Assembly: GCF_017562075.2 (NCBI RefSeq)
Contig: NC_054084.1
Location: forward strand, 41,074,197-41,138,196
Origin: Anopheles merus
Taxonomy: Eukaryota; Arthropoda; Insecta; Diptera; Culicidae
Reading direction: 5' to 3'
DNA length: 64,000 nt
Shown here: positions 39,316 to 50,936 of the stretch, one piece after another
How positions within the stretch are numbered: the stretch's first letter is position 1
How the letters are laid out: each line of letters starts with the position of its first letter
Position numbers and translations under genes: made by a program
Notes under the pieces: model-generated
Seen by the model: only the letters and a program-made list of their open reading frames with translations
The model's database searches: none
What the model was told of the DNA's origin: nothing

Positions 39316-40178
39316 TTTCGTCTTATTTACAATAAAATATAATAAAAAAAGTACATCGTGCCCCGCTGTCAGCCTTGATCAAATGCACGCCTATGACACT
39401 CTTTTGGTGCGATGGATGCATTGGGAGCATTTCACTGGCCGTGCTGGTCGTTTACAGGATCGCAATGTGTTTCTCTTCTTCTAAAAAAATCATGTTTTTT
39501 GGCTATTTTTTCGCAAAAATGTCAAAAAAGCTTTGTTGTTGAGTGTTGTGGCTCCCCTGTTCGCTCCCCCGTTGGGAGTGAAAATAAAGCGATCCAAAAC
39601 TACACTAATTTTGGTTCCAATCGTTCGTTTCTGTACAGCAGCACCTTTCTCGCACAAAGTTTGGTGGGAAACGAGCGAGCAAAGGTGTGCATTTGGGCAA
39701 GGCTGACGTTTGTTGGGCCATTTTGTTACGGTGTGCGCATAGGGTACCTATGATTCCGTCCAGCGCGGAAAGAAGGAACGAAGTAGAAACAAAAAATCAT
39801 AAGGGCAGTGCATGTACATTATCACATCGGTGCACAACTGTCGATCCCAATCGATTGAATGTGTTTTTTTGTGTGTATGTGTTTGTGAGAAAGTGTCTCT
39901 TCTCTTCTGAGTATGACGATTGAGGTTATTCGATTGGATAGCAAAAGGAGAGATAGAGTGTTTGTGTGAGTGTGATGGTGATCGATGATGATAATAGCTA
40001 TTTAAGAACGAAACATCTCCCGAAATTCGGAGTGACCCCGAGAGTATTGGGAAGGTGCTCCATAACGTCTGTGACGGGTGCGTCGTGTTTCTAGAAACGT
40101 GCAGGGTTCCCCGTACCCGAGGATCCACCAGATGTATGTTACAGAAGATCTACCAACATCTACTTTCCACACCCTCTC

Positions 40179-41791
40179 TTAATGGTGGTAGCTGTAGTCC
40201 TGTCCGTAGCCGCTGAAGCTGGTGTAGCTCACGTCATGGTGATGATGGTGGTGCGGCTCATGCAGATGCTCCAGATGGTGATGGTGATGGTCGTGGTGTA
40301 CCGGGACTGGGACAGCGACTGGTACCTTTACCGGCACTGGGACGGGCTTCTCCACCGGGATGTGCTTCTCAACCGTGACGGGGTATGGGCGATCGATCGG
40401 AACCTTCACTGGGACCGGGACGGGCTTCTCGACCGTGTACGGAATGTGCTTCTCGACGTAGTACGGCTTTGGGACGGGCACCTTAACCGGGTACGGGACG
40501 GGCTTCTCCACCGGCACGGGGTAGGGACGATCGACCGGGACCTTCACCTCATACGGGACTGGCTTCTCGACGGTGTACGGGACGGGTTTCTCCACCTCAA
40601 CGGGGTAGGGAGCTGGCACATGGACGGGATAGGGACGGTCGACCGGGACCTTCACCGGATACGGAACCTTCTTCTCGACGGTGTACGGCACTGGGACGGG
40701 CACTTCCACCTTCACTGGCACTGGCACGTGCTTGGTAACTTCGTACGGCTGCGGGACTGGCACCTTCACTGGGTACGGGACGTGCTTGGTCACTTCGTAG
40801 GGCTGGGGCACGAACACTTTGACGGGGTAGGGACGATCGACCGGAACATGGACCGGGTAGGGCACCTTCTTCTCAACCGGGTAGGGCTGCGGCACATGAA
40901 CGGGCACCTTAACGTACTCCTTCACGTGAACTGGAACGTGTTTGACTACTTCGTAGGGCTGCGGTACCGGGACCTTCACTGGGTAGGGGACATGCTTCTC
41001 CACGGTGTACGGGACGTGCTTCTCAACCGTGTACGGTACCGGGACACCCTTCACCAGCGTTACCGTTTTGGTGACATCCGTGTGGCCACCGAGATACACG
41101 CCGTGTCCGTAGTGATGATCGTGTGCCTCATGGTACGCACCGCCAAGATGGCCACCACCGATGTAGCCTACGTCCAGCCCGTTAATACCGTAGCCATAGC
41201 CGAGGCTCAGCAGGCCCCGTTTGTCGAGCTTCTTCTCGAGCGGGACGGCGGCCTTACTATCGGCTGCGGACTTCTTCTGCTCTGATTCGGCATTTGCCGA
41301 AACCAACAAAAGCGCCGACAGACAGATCTGTTTAGGACGAGAAGGAAAGGGATTGTTATCACAAAACCAACATTTTTTTCAATAAGTTTAAAAGAATTGG
41401 ACAAAATGTTGCGAAAATCCCACAAAAAGGTTGAAGCAATCAACGATAAATTAACAATTCGCTTTCGAAAGAGTTTAAAAAGAAACTACAAATACGTTAA
41501 AGTTGGAGTCTAAGCCTAAACGCTTCTTAATTTCACATGGTAATTGTTAAACCTTTGTTAAGACCAAATTTAGAAGAACTTGTTCCACAAAAACTAAGCG
41601 TTTTTTCGTATTCCAGTTCACCTCAACAAAGCTTGAAAATTTTACGTTTTTTTTTTCTTCTTTTCACTACAATAAACTGATTAGTTTAACAAGAACTTTG
41701 CACTTCAAGAACATCCATACCACCCCGAGAAACCCTCACAACCCTCCAACGACACTTGGTTCACCGTTGCTGTACTCACAAAAAACTTCAT
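40179..41791 (-). CDS. Secreted Pro/Val/Tyr-rich low-complexity cuticular protein (CPLCP-like), second paralogue
   Basis: Coding parts are 41791-41780 (exon 1, MKFF, donor GTGAGT) and 41327-40179 (exon 2, acceptor AAACAG, stop TAA), giving 386 aa; the intron is 452 bp, phase 0. The joined N-terminus MKFFICLSALLLVSANA is a clear signal peptide. An Ala/Lys/Ser/Glu segment (about 18-38) leads to DKRGL (39-43), then a Gly/Tyr/His region (44-86) with LGYGYG and HDHHYGHG. About 230 residues of repeats follow (VPVPQPYEV, VEKHVPYTV, VDRPYPV, KVPVPVPYTV), then a His-rich, Tyr-containing C-terminus with a seven-His-like cluster. The only Cys is in the signal peptide. Gene structure, DKRGL, the KT-T-VK-VPVPY junction and the repeats match the gene at 13839-15629 on the same strand, so the two are duplicates. 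Function as a structural extracellular (cuticle) protein is inferred from family resemblance to CPLCP/Vajk-type proteins. The Tyr content would allow oxidative or quinone cross-linking, which is also inference. Confidence 0.9.
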
Positions 41792-41855
41792 TGCGACTCA
41801 ACGACGAACTGGTTAGCGAAACCACGATGCGCAACTGTGCGGTTCCAGACACTGA

Positions 41856-41892
41856 ACTGGATGCTGATTTGTGCTAAGTCGCCGCTTTTATA
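41856..41892 (-). promoter_or_regulatory. TATA/initiator core promoter of the 386-aa cuticular-type gene
   Basis: On the minus strand TATAAAAG is at 41892-41885 and TCCAGT at 41861-41856, with the A at 41858 exactly 34 nt from the first T, followed by a 67-nt leader to the ATG at 41791. A second TCAGT follows at 41855-41851 and is an alternative initiator. The match in motif, spacing and leader length to the other paralogue supports the call. Confidence 0.72.
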
Positions 41893-43942
41893 CTACTTAA
41901 AACGACGAAATTCACTTTCATCCGATTCTGTGTTTGTGCGCACCCCCCGCCATTGTGGTGCGCGTGTCCCCCGCCAAATTGAAACCGAAAGCGCCCGCTT
42001 GTGGCCGGGGCGCGTTCGGCCACCACGAGCTGAAATCGAAACCACTCACTCGCGGTGCGTGAATGCGGTCCGCGAGTGCCCCATTCATATTCCCCGGACG
42101 TCGGTAGGCTTGGGGTAGGTCGAACCCGCCAAAACCATGTAGACGGTGAGCGACTGGCGGCAAACGTGAGCTACACGAATGAACCCGCACTGAGTAGACG
42201 GTTGAGCTACCTGACAGGCAGTCGCTCTGGATCGGTCGAAAATGAGTGCTCAAGATCCCCACACACGCACGCTCTTGATTATGGTGGTAGCGATGACGTT
42301 CCGAAGGGAGATGGAAAACGTGACCCGGTTCCTTTCGCGAGCTAACCCCACCCGATTTCCGCCCAGGTGTGACATTGTCTGGTTCCGGAGACCGCTAGCA
42401 GTAGTAGGGAACTGGACTATCTTTGCTCTAATGACTTAATTCTTTACATTCTAGGCGTTTCTTGAGCACCAGTTCCCGGAAATGGCCAATGCAAGCTTTG
42501 TCTACTTTTCCACTCCCCGATCAACTTTTCCACGCTGTTTTGTTGTTGCACACTCATCTCCCAGCCGCGCAGTTTTTGGGGGGCGATTGTTGCTGTTTTG
42601 CATGAGAGCAAACCTTGAACCAATAGAGCACACAATAGTGCGAAACACATTCTGCCTGCCGGCGCAACGTTGACTTAGTTAATTGGGCGCCGTTGTGTGC
42701 GGAACTGGTCCTGAAAGGGTCTCGATCGCTCGCTTTTCGTGTGGGATCAAGCCACGAGTGTTGCAAGTGCGGGGTTTTTGTTACTTCATTACCGTCTTGT
42801 GAGGAAGTTCATTTCCGCACAAAAGGTTGCACAAATTCGGTTTTGTTTGCGCGAGTGAGCAAGGGTCTGTGTTTCCGATCATGTTTCTGGCGAGTGATCA
42901 TGATTATGATTGTGTTTCGATGTGTCAGATTCCATATTTCAAGCAAAAGCAATGAATTAATCGCGTAGCAGGCGTAATACTCGGTAGTGATACACTGGTA
43001 GGGACCGGCCAAAAATCAACATAAGGTAATTGTCTGCTTGTCAAGCAATTTGTATCAACTGTACATCGCGAAGGATGTTTCCGGCTGACATGCAATTAGT
43101 TGCGTTGACAGATGACACTTGGTGATGGTGCATATTTTTCGGAAGGTCTTGTCCTCCGCCACGATGTACGTAAATGAGCCAGCAAGAATTCTATAGCATA
43201 GTTTACCTATTTGTGCAGATTGTGTTTTACTCCAAATTGGTCTGGCCTTAGCAAGGAGTTGAAAGCATTTAAATCTCATCAGTGTCAGTGTCAACTGTGG
43301 TTGGAGAAACTCGAAAAAGAGGCTTCAAACTAGTGTTCAGAAGATGAAAAAAAAAAACAATAGATCATCGTGCCAGTTACAATGACAATTTCTGAGTGCT
43401 AATAAATTTCAGATACATTTCCCCCGCTCTTGCCTCTGGATCGCTGGATCTTGCTGTTAAATCAACATTCAATAAGCTTTTGGTAAATTTTTTTTATTCT
43501 CTGCTGATCTTATTTTCCCATCCAACCAGCACTGATCTTACAAGGTCATCGCTAAGCTAAACTATGCCCTTGCTGTCATCTCGCGCATGCTCCGGTGCAT
43601 CAAAACGGCGTGACAAACAATCTTAGGCCCACCCGGCCCCAAAATCGCTGTCTGAACCCACGCTTGCATGACAGGCGTGAAAATGGTTCACCCACTGCCC
43701 AGCATAAATCAAGCATCGTGCCCGGAGATGGTCGGCCCGAAGTCCAATTTCTCAGCCTTGAACCGGCTTTGATCGACTGACGGCAGCGGGAGGCGCTCGT
43801 GACAATGTGATGCACCTCATCCGAGCACTCGAGCGCACATAATTAGCTCAAGATTAAGAGCACGATTGCGATATGATTTGATGATGGAGGCTCCACATTT
43901 GCCCCTCCCCCTCCGTGTACCGTGCATCATAATCTGAAACTG

Positions 43943-43959
43943 CCCCCCCCCCCCCCCCC
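43943..43959. repeat. C17 homopolymer
   Basis: Seventeen consecutive C residues, exceptional in this AT-rich DNA. Length here may be a sequencing or assembly artefact. Confidence 0.95.
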
Positions 43960-46900
43960 AATGACCATTCATAAATTAATTAACCACGTGCCGCCAGCGA
44001 GTGAATTGTTCCGAGCGATCACGCAATTCCGCATCAAAGCGGTCGCTGGTGGCCGTGCGCAATGGCAATATTTGCGTTGTTTGTTTACGCTGAACAAATC
44101 GCGTATGGGGTGGGAGGACATCGTATGGCATGATTTCTGTGCAACATAACGACGAGATCTATGCTCTGAGAAGTCGGTCACCGTGCATGGTAAAGCGACC
44201 TTTGCCGGCGAATTGAAATACGGTATCGAAAAATCATGCGGGTCGGTACGGGTCAGGTTTTTGAATTTTTTGGCTGCAAAAACTCAGAACGCCCTACCGA
44301 TCGTTACTCAACCATCGAACGATCGTGCACCCGTTTGTGTTTTCCAGGCAAAAGGTTCTCGTGCGTTTCCATACTGCCTTACTGCTGATAATCATAGGGT
44401 ATGATCGCGACGGTATGCATGCTTCACATGATCTGCGATCCAAACAAAACCGCTTGAAACTGGGCTTCGTTCTTTTGCCCCGCTTTTCACGACTTCCAAC
44501 GGTGGTGCCAAGAGAGACGCCAGCCAAAGTGTACTGTGAGAAGTTCTCCGCGTTGCTACTTCGGCTAGCAAATGGTTTCAGCAAACGTGTGTCGCCGAGG
44601 TCGGCATCGTTATCTCTGCTCCGGAATCAGATCATGGCTTCAGCGTGCTTTAGCCAACGTTAAATGCATGCACATGCACGAAAGCGAAACGTAAGGTGTT
44701 GTTGGTATAAATTAAATGGTGAGATAATTGTCTTTTGTTGTCTTCATGACTCATGAGCCGGGGACGGTGGTGTCGCATGTAAACACAGAAGCCCGAAAAC
44801 GTGAAGTTGGTTGAGGTGAAGGAAAAAAAGAACAGCTTCTGTTCAAAGGTAAGAAATCTGTACCATATGGTCGTGTTTTCGTGTCAACATTACAACACGT
44901 AAGGCGTGGTACGGAAGAGATTGGTGTGTTGTTTTGTCCGCTACAAATTAGTACATGATTTCTGAAAGGTTACGTGCTATCGCGCATGATCGATCGCAAT
45001 GGCAAATTGATGTGGAAATAATTGAACATGAATATATTACCAATTACTAAATTATTGAATAAATTGAAAGTTAAAATAACATGAATAAATTACAAACTTA
45101 ACTTAACCAGATTATCCATCATCTTAAGCGAAATTTTTCTCTCATGCAATCGCCAAACAAACAAATCATTCAAACGTCGTCGCTGTAGTTTGATGTTCTT
45201 AAATTTACGATTTGATTACTGACCGTCTCGGCACCGTGCCGTGCAACTTGTCTCAACAAGACTCCACTTCACGAGCACGCATCGTTTGCCATATTATCAG
45301 CTCACTTTCTCACATGTCACAAGTGGTTCCACAATTGATGCATTGCTCAAGCCGGTTGCGATGATGTCAGCCGGACAGCTACTCGCTGAACAAACAAGCG
45401 TCATCCGCCCGGTTGAACGAAAGCATAATCGAAAATGACAGCACTCGTTTTCCGATCGCAATACATTATCGTTCTTTCTCGCTTTTTGTTGCCATTTATG
45501 TCATGGCATCTTCCGATGCGCGAAGATAAAACATATGCGTAAGTGTATTATGCGGCGATTGAGGGTAGTGCACCGGTTTTCTCATCCATTCTACTCACGC
45601 ACTACGTACGGAGCTGGCTCGACATGCAATGTGTGTGTGAGTGTGTGTGTGCGAGTATGTCTGCATGGTTTTTGGATGCATCTACAAACGATGCCGACTC
45701 CAAGCTGTAGGTGAGCGTGCTGCACGGTTGGAATTGTACGCGAGTGAAACAGTGAGGCCCAATGTAATATGCTATGGCGTGTGTCAAAAGTTAAAGTTAC
45801 TACTTTTACGACTCCCAGGCTATATAGATAAAAATGGTGCCAATGGTAAGGGAGAACATTGTAGTGGATTTTTGGGGGGAAACCCCGTCAAAAATCTAAT
45901 TAATATAGAAATAACATCTACAATACAAATAGACATGGGAAAAAACATGCTTAGCATTTTTAACTCTTCAATTTTCTGATGGGAGATGTGTAATGATAAA
46001 ATAAGATACGTAATTTGGTTACCCAAGCATTTAAAGCTTAAAAAAAAATAATACCTTTATTTCATTCTTAAATATACTTGAAACAAACTACTTTACTTTA
46101 AACAGACAGCAATCAATTTACTACCAATGATGAGTTCATTCATCATCAAGCATCTTGTTAAAGTTGTTGAACGTTTGAGTGCGAGATTCACCCCATGAAG
46201 TACGATACACTCACATGGAACGTGAAAACCCAGATTCAACACAGTTACGGCCAGAAGAAGATGGGACAGAAGATGATTCAATCCGATACCCCTTCTTCGT
46301 AGCAGCCATCTTCAATGTATGTATGAATGAACAAACGAAATGGCGAGAATCTCACACGAAGAACACATCTCGCTATACATATGCTCGTATTTTACAGCAC
46401 AGCGAATTATTTGTTCCATCGATCTTATGCTGCTGGTGTTATTTTTTTTTCTCGTTTTACGCCTCCACTGCCCTATCGTTCGGTTCATCGAAAACGCTTT
46501 GTACATAATAATATGCTTTCGGTGGGATTGTGACAGGGAAGCCCAAATAACGAACGAGACGTAAAATGCAAATGTGAGATCTTGGGTTCAGATGAGTCTG
46601 GCTGTTGCTAGTTTGTTGCTAATTATCTATTGCTTAATTTACCTTACCATAGGTCATCTGGGTGAACCACCGTTGGGTTCATCGCGGATCTGAAGAAGCA
46701 AAACGGGGGTTTGGGTAGAGAAACTTTCCCGGTTTTAGAAGAGGTGGAATGTTTTGAGAAATATTTTATAAGCTGTAAAACTGTTTCTATCAAAGAACAG
46801 ATGAATTTAAACATTGTATCTAAGTGTTTTCAAAACGCAATAAAATGACGGAAAAAAATAGTTTGAGTTCTTTGCCCTCTGGTGCAACGTTATGTTCTCC

Positions 46901-47516
46901 CCAGCCCCGGGGGTCGGAGCGCATTGGGTACGATCCGAGCTGTGGTTGGCGAAATAAATTGCAGTCCTCCACCGAACCCGACTCTGCATTTATCCGATGC
47001 ACTCAATCGAACTGTTTGCTATTGCTTGTCCCGAAAAGCAAAAAAAAACGGTCCTCTATGTCGCTCTTCGGCTCTTTCATGTCAACATAAGGCAGTCAGC
47101 GATGTGCACCAAACACACACACACACATGCTCGGCGTACCACATTGAGTACGATATTATACTACCGTACTGTCATCGCAGCGATGCACATTGCATCATCT
47201 GCAAACGCGGGCGACGGGGGTACCCGCGACTTGGAGGGATCGGTACGGTTTCGCGGTAAAGTAAATTATAATCAAGTTTCATAGGCGAAAGATTTCACCA
47301 CCACGCAGACGACGAACCCTCCGCTGCTGCTGCTGGTTCAAGTGAAGAGCGATTCCGTCCTCACCTTCCCGGTGGGATTTACCACTGGCGGAATGGTGGA
47401 ATGTGTCCAACGCCTTCCGAGAATGTCGACTTCCTTTCAACAAACCGCAGTCGGTTGCCGAATTCACCTGCCCGGTATGGAGCTTCGCTTCACTAGGTCA
47501 AACGTCAAGAGAACGG

Positions 47517-47523
<7 letters not shown>

Positions 47524-47563
<40 letters not shown>
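47524..47563. repeat. (AG)20 microsatellite
   Basis: 40 bp of uninterrupted AG, with degenerate GA on the left. It would offer a cluster of GAGA-factor sites, though function is not shown. Confidence 0.97.
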
Positions 47564-47565
<2 letters not shown>

Positions 47566-48730
47566 CATAAAACGGGTAAAACACAAAACAAGCGTACATA
47601 TATGCGTGCACAGGTTTAGTATTCCATCCAGGTCACGCACATGATTGATTATTTATGCATCTCTCGGTCGATGAATTGACGTCGGCTTTCCGTTTGGGAA
47701 GCGATCGAGCTGATGGCAACAAATCTGACGCACGTTGTTGAAGTCAACATTTTATTTTATTTCTTTGTTTATTTTAATGACTTTTATTTGTTTGTTTATT
47801 TTTTTACAAAATTCTATTTAACTATATGCTCACTACACCACGTTAAGAGTCTCGATAAAAAGCTTTCAACAGTGAAATTTCTCATCACCCATCCCACCTC
47901 CTTCTGATTCGTTTATTTTGCCAACCATGTACTGAAATGCGATAAAAACATCCACGGAAGTGCAATAAATCTCGCGCAATATCAATTTACGACGTGGGCA
48001 AGGCTGGCGCGGACACTCAAATACACTCGCACGCACACTCACATGTCCACGAATTGCATAACTGGAATGACACAGTTTTCTTCACGACATTCACGAGTCC
48101 ACGGTGGACCGAGTGTGGGGAATTTGCACAAGGATTATTTATTCGTTGACAAAACGCCAGCGAATTTCGAACACGGAATCATCGATGGGGGAAGGTATGG
48201 GAAGGGAACCCGGACTGCGGGCGGACTGTTCTTTCGCCCTGTCCTGAGGTCCAGATGCGGGTGGAATAAAATCACAACTCTCGATTGTCCACTAGCCGGT
48301 AAGGACGGCTAATGTATTGCTGCAAGCCCAGACATCAGTGGAAATCATACATCTGGACAGTTTTACCTTTTCCTTGAAGTACAAAGGGAGCCATACTGGT
48401 GTCACAATGCGCAGTATTACACCATGCCTATAAGATTCGATGGCTTATGATAGGGTGGGACATTGCTAAATAGATTTCGCTCACCTACCAGGAAAGGCTT
48501 TTTACTGTTGAAAAACGTCCCGAAACGACAAACAATCGATTGTTCCAATAAAAAGAGCGTTGTAGTTTCGTACGGTGTTTGCACCAAACTCAGTACAGTA
48601 TCTCTACTGTGCAGCTGAAAATGTGCAACGAACTTGATACAAAGTGATAGAGGTTTTCTGCATTCTTGCATGCGGCAGCAATAACGTAAACCAACATGGA
48701 CCAGATATGCGCCATCGGGAAGGTAGGGCG

Positions 48731-48816
48731 TTTTGTTTAATAATGGTTGGTTGGTTTACTTATTTTTATAGAGACTTTGAGGTCTAGCTCATTCGCCTCT
48801 TTTTTGTTTAATAATG
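48731..48816 (-). mobile_element. Very short 5'-truncated non-LTR retrotransposon tail with target-site duplication
   Basis: A 56-bp insert (48746-48801) is bounded by a perfect 15-bp direct repeat, TTTTGTTTAATAATG, at 48731-48745 and 48802-48816. On the minus strand the insert reads AAGAGGCGAATGAGC, then CTCAAAGTCTCTATAAAAAT, the kind of 3' end common to mosquito non-LTR elements. The duplication is seen directly; the element type is from memory. Confidence 0.65.
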
Positions 48817-50853
48817 AACGTTTAGCGAACCAGATATGGAGCGTTCCTCATCTCATCGAACCAACCCAAAAGTCTATTACATAATGGAGCTGTAGCTAGT
48901 CCCCTTTGGCCCAAGGCTCCGGTGTTCCTCTAGAGCCTGGGCTAGCTACCCGGGTGGCGATAGAAAGCATAAAATGATGTCTTACGCGTTGCAGCGCAGA
49001 TCTTGCTCCAACATTGGACAGTAGCACAACGGGAACCTGCTGCAGGCAAACCGGTAGGTGGGAAAATCATGCAAAACTTCTATCCCAGAAGAGACTTGTA
49101 CAGCTCCAGCAGTACGATTTTAGTTAAGATCGTGCTGTAGCACGAGTTTAGCTTCATTTTACACATAAAAACGACACCAACACTATATTGCATCGCAGCA
49201 ACACGGCCAGCGACGATGGTGATGGAAAAGAAAATTCGCGTCACAAGATGATGCTACTGGTTTGCTCGTTTTCTTAGCAGCTTGCATCAAACAGCGTGGA
49301 CCACCGTCAGTTGCACCGTCTGCAGCCCACTGAGGGTAAATGTGTATGACGAAAACTTGCTTCCATGCTTTACGAAATGTTGTGATACAAAAACATAAAC
49401 AGATTGCAGCCAGTGGACCAGCGGCAGGTAGGAAGCTGTGTACAGCGTTCAGCAAAACCATTGTAGCATTCGGCAGCCCATTTTTTCAGGTTGTCATGAT
49501 CTTCGTGGTAGCCTTGGGCACACATTTTAGCAATGTACGGTAGTGCTGAATGCAAGGGTCAGTGAAGATTAGTCGTTTTTCTTTAGTTTGCCAGCTGAAT
49601 TTAAAGCTATTTTTTTGCTGCACGCTGTTTATTCTCGAAAACAAGCGTTTTTGGATCAACATCAAGAGCAGAGTAATATTTTGCCATTGGCACTCTTCTG
49701 AAAAGTTTTTACATATTTTTTTTCTAACCACATCACCTTCCAAAACAGTATTTAGTGCAGTTTGAAGCGTTACGCTAATGTTTATTACGTAATGTCGCAA
49801 AAAAAATGGTAACACATTACCCAATTATGTTGAAGTTGTTTTTATATTCAAAGCAGGAGAAAGGAAGCCTTCTTACCGGTGGGCATAAACATAGCATTGA
49901 ACGGTAAGTGTCTCAATCGACATGAGCAGCATGATGGGGCCGATCTTGCAAGATTCTTCCCACCGAACAGTGAACCATCACTGACCGATGAAAGAACTCA
50001 TTTCAATTACACAACCACCTACGGTCGACCGCAGACCGCAAACCATTCAGCGAGCGTGTTTGCATTCCTAATAATTACCCGCTCAAGAGAGCACATAAAA
50101 TATGATTGATACCAATGCGTCGCAGCACGGTAGCCGTGTACAAGCATCTGCGACACCCGCCGGAACGCGAGCACGTCTGATCGATGGCCGATCGGTCGCT
50201 GTCACCCGTCGCTAGCAAGAATCCGCCAACGACGGCTGGTACTGTGTGTTCTTTGCAGTTGAAAATTGGCAGCTCTTTTTGCTTCATTTCTTATGCCTAC
50301 GCATGCGCTGCTGGCAATATTTGTCCACCGTCGGAATACGCGGATGTTTCGACTGTAGTCTACCTTTGCCCGTTCGAAAGATATGTCGATCATCGAACGT
50401 ACTTGAACCGCACCGAACCGTACATTCTTCTTCTTCTTGCAGCTCGTGTCTCAAGAGGCCCTCGCCAGAGGAAATTTAACGACATTGTCAACCCCCTGCC
50501 GTTCTCGCATCTCGTGTGCAAATATGTGACGTTTATTGCTGTCGGGGGTGCATTGCAGGCCCCCAACACATCTTGCATCCTGCAGACGAGGAAAAAAGTG
50601 TACCATTTGGAGACGAAGTTGAATTGCAAAAAGATGAACGAAACACAAAACTACCCCTGTAGAGCGTACGTTGATCGCACGATGAGAGATTTAATTACCG
50701 GCCGACGCTTGCCGCTTGTCCGACCTGTGCAGGCACGAGCACGTGTAGATGTAGGGAGCCGTTTTTGCGCCACTAGCTGACAGAACCCATTTAGGACACA
50801 AGCGTTCAGCACCACAGCATACCAACCGAGGCTGCTCGCGTTCTTTCGTATAG

Positions 50854-50855
<2 letters not shown>

Positions 50856-50933
<78 letters not shown>
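50856..50933. repeat. (TG)39 microsatellite
   Basis: 78 bp of uninterrupted TG. It is likely polymorphic in length and able to adopt Z-DNA. Confidence 0.98.

Positions 50934-50936
<3 letters not shown>

Noticed and set aside
50184..50780. 198-residue plus-strand frame
   Set aside because: The translation shows no signal peptide, domain, repeat or conserved motif, and frames overlap on the other strand. It is likely a chance opening in GC-richer DNA.
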